This document shows, in pieces, positions 9,606 through 20,098 of a stretch of DNA of 64,000 nucleotides (its first letter is position 1; each line of letters opens with the position of its first letter). The translations under genes were made by a program, and so were the position numbers. This DNA is from Hermatobates lingyangjiaoensis (taxonomy: Eukaryota; Arthropoda; Insecta; Hemiptera; Hermatobatidae). The notes beneath the pieces were generated by a model. It was given only the letters and a program-made list of their open reading frames with translations, was not told the DNA's origin and did not search any database. The stretch is from contig JAPFBL010000554.1 of assembly GCA_026182355.1 (NCBI GenBank), forward strand, positions 62,001-126,000. The letters run 5' to 3'.

Positions 9606-10684
9606 TAATTTAAAATAATGAAAAAAATCATGTAGAATAAGTAATAAAAGTGTATGATTTTAAAAAAAAAGTATTTCTTAATTAGTGGAGTAAATTTCAA
9701 TAAATATTTAATATAGTTATTGTTATTTTTGTTTTGACACTGAAAACTGCTTGAGTTAAAAAGAAATGAGTTAACAAAGTAACGGGAGCTGGGAAAGAGC
9801 ATCTGCTTCATATCAGACTCTTGTCGTCAGAGTGAAAACAGAGCCGTAAAGAAAGTTGTCTAGCGATAGAAGAGCCCACTGACTCACAGTAATAAGGCAG
9901 ACCCTTTACGATGGCAATGGAATAACGCCCAGCTCTCCTGCTAATGGAGTCTTCGGAAACGATTCCCCTTCTATGTCTTACAGACAACCATTTTTCATTT
10001 ACTTCCGTTTCCACTTCAGTCTAACGAGAACCAACTCAGGCTCAATATTCTGCCAATTATTTGCCTTTCTTTCCAAGGAATGTATAGTCTTAAAAATAGC
10101 CTAACCTGGAAAACTCTTTCTCTTGCTCTTTTCATTTAAAAGTATTGTATCCTTTAACACTTCAAAGCATCTACTTATTCGTGCCAATAATAACTCCATA
10201 ATGGGCCCCAATAAATATAATTATATGTATATAAATACAGTCAAATTGCTTACTTATTTTTATCATCCATTCGTTAGGTATCGAGTCTAATAACTCTCCA
10301 AAAGATTTTCTCCTTAACTCCATTTATTCTGCAAATGATGACTAACGTTACGTTGGTAATCATTAGTAATTAGTAATCACTAATGGTTCTCTTTGACCAT
10401 TATCAGGAGTAAATAAATATAACAGTATCAAATATAAACCTACTTACTAAATTAGAATTATAAAAGTTATTAATTAACAGCAAACATGATAAAATTATTA
10501 AGTAAACTTCATAAAGTGGAAGATTGACACGTTCAATGTAGTTATTTCACTCCAATATCCCTACTGTCTTAGAGTTCTGCAATTCCACTTGCCAGCTATA
10601 GTGCGTTGTGTAGTTTTAACACTTTGGAGAAGCTTACTACCTGATTATTCATGTTTGGTAATTTTTCTATAATTTCAAGGTTTT
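9606..10684. other. No recognised feature
   Basis: The minus-strand frames at 9596-9811 and 9808-10014 (71 and 68 codons) abut but share no motif with any family I recognise. The 9785-10020 part is somewhat GC-richer. Otherwise this is AT-rich sequence. Confidence 0.4.
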
Positions 10685-10750
10685 TTTGGTTGTTTAAACC
10701 GTTCTCATAGCGGGTGATAATGTCATCCGTTTGCTAGCTATTTTTTTGAT
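10685..10750 (-). mobile_element. Second-type SINE tail, fragment
   Basis: 'gtttaaaccgttctcatagc' followed by gggtgataatgtcatccgttt matches the outer end of the second SINE subfamily at 39485 and 35524, read in reverse. The minisatellite at 10751 separates it from the rest of that SINE. Confidence 0.6.
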
Positions 10751-10970
10751 TGATAAAGATACTTATGATAAATGATAAATTGATACTCTACATTGGGAGT
10801 ACTAAATGATAAAGATACTCTATGATAAATGATAAATTGATACTCTACATTGGGAGTAATAAATGATAAAGATAATTTATGATAAATGATAAATTGATAC
10901 TCAAAATTGCGATTACTAAATGATAAAGATACTCTATGATAAATTGATACTCTACATTGGGAGTACTAAA
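10751..10970. repeat. Minisatellite, ~57-bp unit x4, grown from SINE sequence
   Basis: Four units (10751-10806, 10807-10863, 10864-10920, 10921-10970) each begin tgataaagata and end near ttg(g/c)gagta(c/a)taaa. The unit's end (tctacattgggagtactaaa) is the reverse complement of the SINE body segment next to it, so the array appears to have arisen by local amplification across a SINE boundary. Confidence 0.8.
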
Positions 10971-11132
10971 TTTTGTCTAACTCAAGTGCCTTTTGAGTAG
11001 GGATCTTTAACGGGTATATGACATCGTATTTATTTCACCTCCCACGTGTATAAAGCGAGGTCCAAGCGGGGATTGAACCCCAAACTACCAGCCCAGAGAC
11101 GAGTAGGTTAACCACTATGCTAACCTGGCCCA
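10946..11132 (-). mobile_element. tRNA-derived SINE, second-tail subfamily (part)
   Basis: Reverse-orientation SINE: from tctacattgggagtactaaa through taacgggtatatgacatcgt to ggggattgaaccc (B box) and ggttaaccactatgctaacc (A box), ending ggccc at 11132. With 10685-10750 it makes one SINE of the second-tail type, expanded internally by the minisatellite. Confidence 0.75.
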
Positions 11133-11175
11133 TTTTCTTTTTGATTAGACTGTTCTTGTTCTGTTCTTGTTATTT

Positions 11176-11245
11176 AACATTTACTATTTTAGGAATAAAC
11201 ATAATTCCTGTCAACTCAAATTCTGTAAATTCCTTAGGTCAAAAA
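11176..11245 (+). repeat. Second copy of the 9530 repeat
   Basis: See 9530-9605; shares aggaataaacataattcctg and caaattctg. Confidence 0.5.
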
Positions 11246-11411
11246 ATTACACTCAGTACCTGACGAATGAAAGACAGTGATAAGACAGCTGGAAAAGCTA
11301 TCTCAAAAAACAGTAGGAAGAGAAATAGGTAAATCATTTAATTGTGTATGTATTAACGAAGACTTTATTCCTAAATATACAAATATACATTATAAATATA
11401 ATACGAGTATA

Positions 11412-11610
11412 TCAACATATAAACTACAGTAAAAAATCAAAAAAATGACTAAGATATTTCCATCAAAACTAACTGTCTTTATCAGAGTCTAAGTGATACT
11501 TACTATCAGTATCAGTTAGGTTCTGAAGAAGATCACTTGTTTTGGATGAACGATTTTTCTGATTCTTATACTGCGGTTTAGAAGTTGACTTTTATTTCAC
11601 TTGTTCATTC
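11412..11610. repeat. Family K (A-related) repeat, decayed core
   Basis: Contains cagtaaaaaatcaaaaaaat, gactaagatatttcc and cagagtc. On the minus strand CTGATAA (one base off CTGANGA) precedes a weak hairpin and GAAATATC (11452-11485). The right part (cggtttagaagttgactttt, atttcacttgttca) recurs in the 11860 copy. Confidence 0.5.
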
Positions 11611-11859
11611 TGAAAACTATTTTATCAAATTATTTACCTATTTTTTTTATTCTTCTTCTAGATGGCTTTTCCAACTTTTCTTTTCTCATATAAGTAACCT
11701 ATTTAATAAATTACACTTACATTGATCGATTTTTAATTACAAACAATCGCTAACAGCATAACTGGAAGGTTGTTGCTTCGACGTTTAGTTTAAAGTAATT
11801 ATTAATTTATTATTTTTTTTCCTGCCTTTATAATCCAATATTTATACACTTACCAATGT

Positions 11860-12030
11860 CTAAAGCACAGTAAAAAAACAGAAAATTGACTAAAATCTTT
11901 TAACCGAAACAAACTCTGAAAATCAGTCGGACTCTGACGAGACCACTTTTTCGGTTAAAAGACCCTAATTAATTATCTAGCTATGGTTTAGATGTTGATT
12001 TTTATTTCACTTGTTTATACCCCTATTAAT
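11860..12030. repeat. Family K/A repeat, decayed core
   Basis: Left arm (cagtaaaaaaacagaaaatt) and right arm (ggtttagatgttgattttta, atttcacttgttta) resemble the 11412 copy. CTGACGA at 11934-11940 is followed by gACCA...CGGTT and AAAAG instead of GAAAG, so the catalytic G is missing. Confidence 0.5.
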
Positions 12031-12403
12031 TACATGTTAATTTATAAATATACAACCAAATGCTTAATTTTATTCTTTCATTATTATTCTATTCCACATT
12101 TTTTAATTTCAATCGTTATAATATTTATCATTGCCACTAATTAATAAAGTTCTTGTTATGTTTTGTTAACTTTATTCATTACCTATAATTTTACAAAAAA
12201 TAATCCTGTTTCACTTCGAAAGATGGATACAATACAAAAGTGGTCAATGATAAGAACAATCATGAGAGAAATTTGATGGCGCACTTGTAAAAGATATTGA
12301 ACTCTTTTCTTTTTCTTCTTATTATTATATTGAAACTAAAGTTGATGAAAATAAAAATTGTTGTTTATTGAATAAAAATTTTTTATTATATAACAATTAA
12401 AAG

Positions 12404-12672
12404 AAACGGTCGAGCGGACTTTTTTAAATAAAATAAATTCAAAATGAAGGAAACACACAGAAAGACACAGACATAACTCACATCGATATTTCGACCATCG
12501 TCGTCATCAGGAGGTGTGAAGAGCGAAGAGTCCCGCAGGAAGGCAGGACTCCGGAAGGCAGTCACCGCCTTCCTGCGGGACTCTTCGCTCTTCACACCTC
12601 CTGATGACGACGATGGTCGAAATTATCGATGAGAGTTATGTCTGTGTGTTTCCTTCGATTTGAATTTATTTT
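12404..12672. repeat. Family C foldback with two hammerhead cores
   Basis: Arms of about 90-100 bases flank a GC-rich inner palindrome (agtcccgcaggaaggc and its complement, 12528-12583). Left core 12485-12510 (-): CTGATGA, C, stem GAC-GATG-GTC, GAAA, ATAT, C. Right core 12601-12626 (+) is the same except for one inserted T after GAAA (AATTAT), which breaks the self-complementary part. Outer end: ggtcgagcggactt, like the tail at 26401 read in reverse. Confidence 0.72.
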
Positions 12673-13704
12673 ATAAATTATATAATAATTATTATTATTA
12701 TAAATATAATATGATAATTCTATACAATTATATATTATTTAATGATAATTTAAGCATGCAATTCATCCAAATAAATTTAAGTGTTTCATAGTAATTAGTT
12801 TCACTATATCTGTAATCATTATACTTTGTTCAATTCAAAAAATTATGAAATTTTAGTAGTATGGTAGAATATATTTAAAAAAAAAAATAATTTTGATAAA
12901 CATTTTATCAGTATATGTATACTGTTGCAACAAAATATACTTGTACTAATATATATGTGCATATAAAACATGGATACACCAGGTATAATAGATTTTTATT
13001 ATAATATTACACTTTAATGGCATCATATCTAAGTATTTAGATTTAAATGTCAGAGAATAAAAAAACTATTGTGAAGAAGTTTCAGAATCAAACTCTAACT
13101 TCAGAAATGAAGCTTACATTCAAGGAAATAACAGAACATTTTAGAGGCAAGACCCGTTTTAAGGAAATCAAATTAGCGCGTAGAGTTTGGAACTGAAGTA
13201 AATTACCAAGCGGGTTTGGAGTTTAATTGGACTTTGCCTAAACACTCAGCTGATCTTTATAGTTTAACTGGTAATTTCAAAGCGGAAAATATTTATTGAC
13301 GATAATTATTGTATTCAATTCAAGGGTTTTTTTTTATCAATTTTATAATATACAATAATAAGAAAATCATCAATATCTTGATAAATATATTTATATATTT
13401 AAGGAAATAAGAGAAAAAAGATTGCGACTATTTCCAGCAATTTATCTGAAGAGGCGAGTAAGCTCTTGAAAGTACTTGAAAAATTCTGCTCTCTATTATT
13501 TTAACAGTCCTATGCATAGCAAGTACTGTGAAGAGCCTGATGCAAAATACCTTATTTAATGGTTTTGTGCAGACTTGATGCTCCATTATTATCGTGAGAT
13601 ACTTGAAAGAAGACTTTATGTATTTCTATGAGAAAGAAAATGATAAAATAAATATAAATCGAATAACATATAATAGTAATAATAAAATAAAGAAAAAATT
13701 ATTA
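12673..13704. other. No recognised feature
   Basis: About 1 kb, very AT-rich, without repeat family, RNA gene or open frame of note. Confidence 0.5.
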
Positions 13705-14252
13705 TTGTAGGGTAAAAATCTAATGAAATGGTCTCCACATATAAAAATTTAATGATATAAACAACGCGTTTCGAACACGTAGTGTTCTTTCTCAGGCATT
13801 AACTAAAAAATACAATGACACCAGAGAGTTATCTATAGTACAAAGTAAATAAGTACAAAAATTAATATAAAATAAAATAAGGCAGAAAGTACGAACCTAA
13901 GGATGAGTGCCTCTGAATAAGACTGACTGGAAATGGAATGGACATGGGTGGGGGTATAGGGTACATCTGTTTCTTATTAGAAGGCAGGTATATTTTTCTC
14001 TTAAAAGTTAGGCTGGGGCTTTACATTTCTGCCTTATTTTACTTTATACTAATTTTTGTACTTATTTACTTTGTACTATAGATATCTCTCTGGTGTCATT
14101 GTATTTTTTAGTTAATGCCTGAGGAAGAACACTATGTGTTCGAAACGCGTTGTTTATATCATTAAAATTTTTATATGTGGAGACCATTTCATTAGATTTT
14201 TACCCTACAATGAGTAAATACCTCATAATAACTGATTGCACTGCATTAGAAT
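13705..14252. repeat. Family D foldback, long copy with hammerhead cores
   Basis: Outer arms (attgtagggtaaaaatctaa and its complement) are about 165 bases each and enclose roughly 215 bases of unpaired sequence. Left core 13763-13795 (-) has CTGAGAA in place of CTGANGA; the right core is intact. The right end (gagtaaatacctcataataa, ctgattgcactgcattagaa) extends beyond the paired arm and recurs at 7380 and 31000, with a relative in family E. Confidence 0.75.
14119..14151 (+). ncRNA. Minimal hammerhead-like core, family D
   Basis: CTGAGGA (14119-14125), A, perfect 6-bp stem II GAACAC-TAT-GTGTTC (14127-14141), GAAA (14142-14145), self-complementary ACGCGT (14145-14150), then T at the predicted cleavage position. 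This is the plan of PLE hammerheads thought to act as dimers, with an extra base between CTGANGA and stem II. Confidence 0.65.
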
Positions 14253-14936
14253 CAAAAATTATTAACCAAATGTTGAAATAACCAGGATTGAAAAAATTAA
14301 AACAAAAGCAATAAGAGTAACAATAATAAAAATATAAAGTTTTGTAATACATACTGTATAAAAGTTGAAAATTAACATAAACCTGTTATGTAAATAATGA
14401 TAAAACTATTCAATAAACTTCGTAAGTTGGAAGGCTGTATTAGGTTTGACATGTGTAGTAATTCCACTCTGATGTTCTTATTGTTTCCAGGTTCCTCAAC
14501 TCCTCTTGTTGGTTATGATGTGCTTGTTTCATGTGTAGTTATAATCTATTAGAGAAGAGACTATTCATGTTTCGCCTTTTTTTCTATAATGTTCAAGACT
14601 TCAATTATAATTAACCTGTTTTTGTCTTTTTCATGGTATAAAACCTTTCTCTTATTTGTCAACATTTCCCGTGTCAGTTTCATTTTGCTTGGTTAATTCG
14701 TGCTAGTTTGCATGTTGATCCTGGCCCAACTACTACATTATTTTCAATGTAGCACCTGTAATAATTAGAGAAGGTTATCTCAGTGGAAACCACGCCATGT
14801 ATCCATGGCTTTCATTGGACACCGGAAACAATACAACTTTAAGGACCTCCTACTGCACATAATAAAAACAATCAAGTTATTTGATCGAGAAACAGAAAAT
14901 GATATATCAGATCCAGGTCACTTATATAGATTTCAG
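14253..14936. other. No recognised feature
   Basis: AT-rich; no open frame or repeat family assigned. Confidence 0.45.
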
Positions 14937-15140
14937 TATATATATATATATATAAAACAAGGTTTCACATTATTACGTGAATGATCAAACCACAATAAGA
15001 AATGGGAAAACAAGACTAAGATCTTTCAACCGTAACAAGCGGCTTCGTCAGAGTCAAAAACCCAACTGTCTTGTTTCCCCATTTCTTATTGTGGTTTGAT
15101 CATTGATTCTTATTTCACGTGTTTATGTGAAATCTTTTTA
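14937..15140. repeat. Family A foldback, hammerhead core in left arm
   Basis: (TA)n at 14937-14956, then the left arm ttcacattattacgtgaatg, atgatcaaaccacaataaga. Core 15018-15051 (-): CTGACGA, A, stem with one base missing (GCCG/CGGT), GAAA, AGATCT, T. The right arm (cccatttcttattgtggttt, tgatcattgattc) resumes without a core. Confidence 0.7.
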
Positions 15141-15318
15141 TCGATAAATACGTGAAATAACAGTCAATGATCAAAACAACAATATGCAAAAGGAAAACAG
15201 GCTAAGATCTTTCAATCTTTCATGCGGTCTTCGTCAAACTTTCTGATTCTGACGACGACCGCTTGTCACCATTGAAAAATCTTAGTCTTTTTTCCCTTTT
15301 CATATTGTGGTTTTGATC

Positions 15319-15365
<47 letters not shown>
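15141..15365. repeat. Family A foldback plus (TA)n
   Basis: Arms atgatcaaaacaacaatatg / catattgtggttttgatcat. Right core 15249-15283 (+): CTGACGA, C, GACCG stem half, GAAA, but the palindrome has decayed to AAATCT. (TA)n runs 15321-15365. Confidence 0.68.
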
Positions 15366-15370
<5 letters not shown>

Positions 15371-15591
15371 GTATAAAAGTAACGAAGGATATATACTAAT
15401 ATATATTAGTATATATTATTTAAGTATTATTGAGTAAGGTACAAAATTATTTCTTTGATGTCTCTGGGACAACTCCTTCACGAAATCACTTCCTACCAAA
15501 GAAAACTAGTTAGAAAACTAGAAAACACCAGCAAAAAGGTTGTGAATGCGGAAGCTGCGTCTACTTTAATAATATATATATATATATATAA
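15366..15591. other. Unassigned, ending in (TA)n
   Basis: No recognised repeat except a palindrome-like atatactaatatatattagt (15390-15410) and the (TA)n at 15572-15590. Confidence 0.4.
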
Positions 15592-15995
15592 CAGATTCAA
15601 TAATATATCGACCGTTTGATAGAATAGGTGTGTTCTCTAATCGGGGTTCGGTCAATTTTCCAGGATAAAAAATCAAACTCTCGTTGCCAACGTTTCGGTT
15701 TTATTTAAAACCTTTTTCATAGGCAGAAGTAAGAATTTTTTAACTAAGAAAATGAAATTTACATTATTTAAAGGAACAACAATGTTAGCCTGACAAAACC
15801 TTCGACTAGACTGTCTAGTCGAAGGTTTTGTCAGGCTAACATTGTTGTTCCTTTAAATAATGTAAATTTCATTTTCTTAGTTAAAAAATTCTTACTTCTG
15901 CCTATGAAAAAGGTTTTAAATAAAACCGAAACGTTGGCAACGAGAGTTTGATTTTTTATCCTGGAAAATTGACCGAACCCCGATTAGAGAACACA

Positions 15996-15998
<3 letters not shown>
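15592..15998. repeat. Family F foldback, near-perfect ~340-bp palindrome
   Basis: Arms of about 170 bases each pair almost without mismatch and meet at 'gactagactgtctagtcg' (15800-15817). Left core 15689-15722 (-) and right core 15902-15935 (+) are identical: CTATGAA, stem GGTTTT/AAAACC, GAAA, ACGT, T. The CTGANGA box is altered to CTATGAA in all four family F cores in the window, so it is a family trait. (TA)n borders both sides. Confidence 0.78.

Positions 15999-16072
<74 letters not shown>
15999..16072 (+). repeat. (AT)n then (GT)n microsatellite
   Basis: (AT)n to 16040 followed by (GT)n 16042-16072. Confidence 0.95.
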
Positions 16073-16073
<1 letters not shown>

Positions 16074-16189
16074 TCAGTAGGTGATAGACAACGTTGAGGT
16101 TAACTTAATCAATCGAATGGTATATTGCAAAATGCCAAGCCAAGAGCAGTTGTGAAATGAGCAATATTTTAATTATACTAATAATATCC

Positions 16190-16418
16190 TCATTTTAATG
16201 AGGATATTGAGAGATGCAGGAAAGGACAAATGTCCAGAAAGGGATGTTTGGGGAAACAAAGGAGTACAGTAAGAAAGAGTAAATAACTAGCTAAGCTATC
16301 AACCCTCTTAGAAGAAGCTGTTGCCCTCGTAACGAAAGTATCAAGTTTCAAGTTCATATTGTTGTTTGATCATTGATTGTTGTTTCACGTGTTTATGTGA
16401 AATATTTTTATTTAATTT
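16190..16418. repeat. Family A long copy with inner segment
   Basis: The right end (tgtttgatcattgattgttg, tttcacgtgtttatgtgaaa) is the outer arm of family A. The inner part (gaaaggacaaatgtccagaa, agggatgt at 16210-16241) is the reverse complement of the centre of the long A copy at 63843-63870. A possible worn core (gttgccctcgtaacGAAAG, 16320-16339) precedes the arm. Confidence 0.55.
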
Positions 16419-17280
16419 ATATATATACTACAACTCCTTTAAAAACTAATTATTCGTAAATTAAATCTATGATACTTTAATTACATGCAGATTGAATTAA
16501 TAGGGAAGTAAGAGTATTCGAATAGACAGCCAGTGTTTATCCAGGTGACCAACAATCAATTACAAGACTGCAAGTCCCAAACAGAACAGGGCTTAGAGAG
16601 TTTAGTTACCAATCGTCCCAAACTCTATTGACTCTCATGAATGAGGTAGTTCTATTAGGCGGCGCACATAAGCACAAGTCATTGTTCTCAATATAATTAA
16701 TATGAATTCAAGTAAGCTCATGTTATGTAATTGTATTATTTGATATTATATATGGTTTCATATTGTTTTAATAATCCTATTTTTTGTTTACAGTACTATT
16801 ATATATAATTACACATATTACAATTAAAATAATATTATTATTTTTATTTTTATTATTTGAGGGTGACTATAGCACTGCGTCTTAAAAAAAAACTATTGTA
16901 CTTCCCCTGTCACAACTTTCTACCTGTTGACAAGGCAGTCAAAATATTAATTAATTAATGACTAATCAGCGATTGAGGTTAAGACCAGGAGTAGATCTAC
17001 CTCCTAGAAGACTAAGTGCTTCTTCTAAAGCTCTCAGAGTGACTTTAGAATTAGTTTCAGTTATTCTACAGGTTCTGAGGCAGATAATAATAATAAATGA
17101 ATAAGAAATTCGTTTAAAGATTACCAGTTGGTATCCTGGGGTTAAGTAACGAAATAAATAAAAAAAAATTAATTAATTCTTCTTGAATATTATTTAAAGT
17201 GGACATCCGCTGATTGGACTAGTATTTAATCCTGTTATTAGTTTTTTTTTGAGAAATTAATGTAAAATACATCTTATGTA
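16419..17280. other. No gene; contains one short repeat (16965-17025)
   Basis: AT-rich. 16965-17025 is the inverted relative of 5285-5345 (gcgattgaggttaagacc, agaagactaag). The rest is unassigned. Confidence 0.45.
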
Positions 17281-17405
17281 ATCAGTTATGTTTGTTAATA
17301 TTAAAATTATAGTAATCCGTCTTACCTCGTACCCTGCTGCTGAAGTTCTTAGACCGGTTTCGGGCGTCACCCATCTTCAACAAGAACTGATCAACTAGAA
17401 CTACG
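17281..17405 (-). repeat. Family I half copy with hammerhead core
   Basis: Matches the left arm of the 44316 foldback (ttaatattaaa, ccgtcttacctcgtac, ctgctgctgaag). Core 17352-17380 (-): TTGAAGA (first C replaced by T), T, stem GGGTG-ACG-CCC-like, GAAA, ACCGGT, C. Only one arm is present. Confidence 0.65.
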
Positions 17406-17446
17406 GAGTCCTACCTTTCTGTTTATATGTTATATGTTATGTTTGA

Positions 17447-17448
<2 letters not shown>

Positions 17449-17496
<48 letters not shown>

Positions 17497-17594
17497 TATA
17501 TATGACTTAATATATGGAATTTATTAACCCTGACCAAATTCCAAGAAGAAAAAAAAGTGTTTGTTAGTAATTTGTGGTCAAGAAAACAGTAACG

Positions 17595-17656
<62 letters not shown>

Positions 17657-17662
17657 TATAGT
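17449..17662. repeat. (TA)n arrays enclosing a family G arm
   Basis: (TA)n at 17449-17493 and 17595-17662. Between them, taaccctgaccaaattcc, aaagtgtttgttagtaattt and tgtggtcaagaaaacagta match the outer arms of the family G foldback at 54785-55000. No core is present. Confidence 0.65.
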
Positions 17663-17776
17663 AGTATAGTTTGCTTCTCAACGCGAGTACTTCGCACTTC
17701 TTCCCGATGACGACGGATGTCGAAATATCGAAGTGAGTTCTGTAGTGTCTTTCTGTGTTCTTTTCTATGTGTTAAA

Positions 17777-17780
<4 letters not shown>
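17663..17780 (+). repeat. Family N repeat with hammerhead core 17704-17729
   Basis: Core: CCGATGA (U4 position changed to C), C, stem GAC-GGAT-GTC (17712-17721), GAAA (17722-17725), ATAT, C. The downstream gaagtgagttctgtagtgtc and ttctgtgttcttttctatgt match other N copies. It lies between (TA)n arrays. Confidence 0.6.
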
Positions 17781-17820
<40 letters not shown>

Positions 17821-17978
17821 GCAGATGAATCACAATAAACACGTGATACAATCAATGAAAACAAACCACAAGGAAAAAAAAGAAAACAGATAGAAAAAAT
17901 GCTCGGAGGCCTTTCAATTTATGTCATCAGAGCAGTTTTTCTATCTGTTTTCTTTTTTTTTCCTTGTGGTTTGTTTTC

Positions 17979-18010
<32 letters not shown>
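17781..18010. repeat. Family J foldback between (TA)n arrays
   Basis: Arms acaaaccacaaggaaaaaaa / ttttttttccttgtggtttg pair across about 60 bases. Core 17906-17930 (-): CTGATGA, C, short AT-only stem region, GAAA, self-complementary AGGCCT, C. (TA)n occupies 17780-17822 and 17981-18010. Confidence 0.66.
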
Positions 18011-18702
18011 TCGTTAAGTTTTCCTCGATTCCTATCATAGTTCTTTATCTAGATATATATTTTTTAAGTTTTTGTATATGGACTCACTTTTTTGTAGGAA
18101 TTTGATAGGACAGTTCAAAAAAAGTTGTTTGAAATTTATGTCAGGTATAAATTGTATTATTTATACAAGAATGTTCCTACAGCTCCAGTAAGTTTCTGTT
18201 CACATAAAATTTTTTTAGCGTGCAATATTCATCTATTAAATAAACAAGCTATATTGCAAATTTAAAACAGAGCAACAATCATAATGAAATTGATAGAACA
18301 TAATGATTGATAGAAGAATTGACAGAATGTTAGTAATCTAAACGTGAAAATTGTAGAAAGGACTGATAGCTCACTCAAACAAACTTGCAGCTGATGCAAT
18401 AACGTAACATCAAATTATAATTTTAACAAACATATAAATATGTAATATTCATACAAATATTCAATGTCAATTAATATCTTTCTTTATAAACTTGACTGTT
18501 AAATCGGTAATCATATAGTGTTTGTTAATGATTAATGAAATAGATTCGTATATATGGCATTACCTATTGAATATTATTTATGAGTTTTTTTAACTCTTTG
18601 TGCAGAATATTTAAACAAAATAATACCATTTCCGTTACAGTAACATATAAAATCTGTCATTTGGCGTCTCAATTACACTCTTATCAAAAAGTTGCTTTGA
18701 CG
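18011..18702. other. No recognised feature
   Basis: AT-rich; the 68-codon frame at 17899-18105 arises from the family J repeat and (TA)n. Confidence 0.45.
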
Positions 18703-19404
18703 GAAAACCATATATATGGAAAACCATTATATATGGAAAACCATTATACATGGAAAACCATATGATATATGGAAAACCATTATACATGGAAAACCATATG
18801 ATATATGGAAAACCGTATATATGGAAAACCATTATATATGGAAAACCATACGATATATGGAAAACCATATGATATATGGAAAACCATTATATATGGAAAA
18901 CCATATGATATATGGAAAACCATTATATATGGAAAACCATATGATATATGGAAAACCATATATATGGAAAACCATTATATATGGAAAACCATATGATGTA
19001 TGGAAAACCATTATATATGGAAAACCATATGATATATGGAAAACCATATATATGGAAAACCATTATATATCGAAAACCATTATATATGGAAAACCATATG
19101 ATATATGGAAAACCATTATATATGGAAAACCATATGATATATGGAAAACCATATGATATATGGAAAACCATATATATGGAAAACCATTATATATGGAAAA
19201 CCATTATATATGGAAAACCATATGATATATGGAAAACCATTATATATGGAAAACCATATGATATATGGAAAACCATATGATATATGGAAAACCATTATAT
19301 ATGGAAAACCATATGATATATGGAAAACCATATGATATATGGAAAACCATTATATATGGAAAACCATATATATGGAAAACCATTATATATGGAAAACCAT
19401 ATGG
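18703..19404. repeat. Minisatellite, quasi-palindromic 16-19-bp unit, ~38-40 copies
   Basis: About 700 bases of variants of tatatatggaaaaccat with either tata or atgata joining the units. Within each unit ATATGG and CCATAT can pair across the AAAA spacer, so either strand can form serial hairpins. Several open frames on both strands (up to 146 codons, repeats of KPLYMENHMIYG type) are by-products of the period and absence of stops. Not a CRISPR array: the spacers are not unique. Confidence 0.95.
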
Positions 19405-19974
19405 AAAATAAAATACTTGAGTGATTGTTCTTTTTGTAGCTCCTACTTTTTAGCACTAAGTATTTAACCGTTTGAAATTATTAATTCAATATACATTATA
19501 AATAGTTTATTTAAGAAAGAATATTAACAAATAATTTATCATACAAACATTCCTATTGTAATGGAAAAGTTGAAAGTAATAAACATAAAGTGAAAAAATA
19601 AATTTTTTCTATGAAAATTCTGAAAACATAATTGATGTAAATGAAAATCAAAATAGAACAGTCTGATAAATATTATCATTCCGAATGAAATAAATATTTA
19701 TATCTCCTGTTGACCCTGGTTATATTTCTGGCCCGTTGGTCCTGAAGTGGAAAAAACAGAATTTATAGCATCAAGTAGAGAATCAAAAGTAAGAATTGTA
19801 AAACAATATCCAATATTTTTATAAAATTAAAAGTAATTTTTTACCCTAAATAAACCTATGTATTACTATGGAAAAATAACCATCGTTTATTGAAGGTAGC
19901 CGGTAGCAGTAAGCAAGCTAACTAATTACTGTCGAATACAAAATTAAATTTATCTTGTGATGTGATATTTTCTA
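19405..19974. other. No recognised feature
   Basis: AT-rich flank of the minisatellite; nothing to call. Confidence 0.45.
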
Positions 19975-20098
19975 GTTAGATTTTTGACTCTGACTAAGTC
20001 TGCTGTTACGGTTGAAAAATCTTAGTTTTTTTTCTATTTTCATATTGTGGTTTGATCATTGACTGTTATTTCACGTGTTTATGTGTAATTTTGTATAT
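19975..20098 (+). repeat. Family A half copy, decayed core
   Basis: Core 19990-20023: CTGACTA (conserved G changed to T), stem remnants, GAAA, AAATCT. The right arm (catattgtggtttgatcatt, tttcacgtgtttatgtg) is intact. Confidence 0.65.

Noticed and set aside
13705..14252. Classical TIR DNA transposon (MITE) reading of the foldbacks
   Set aside because: The long inverted arms fit a MITE, but the shared ribozyme core, one-sided constant ends and lack of consistent target duplications fit PLE-type repeats better. Kept as an alternative, not as the call.
18716..19335. Long open frames on both strands (up to 146 codons)
   Set aside because: They are translations of a stop-free minisatellite; the peptide repeats exactly with the DNA unit and appears on both strands.
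18703..19404. CRISPR array
   Set aside because: No unique spacers; the units are contiguous and near-identical, and the DNA is eukaryotic.
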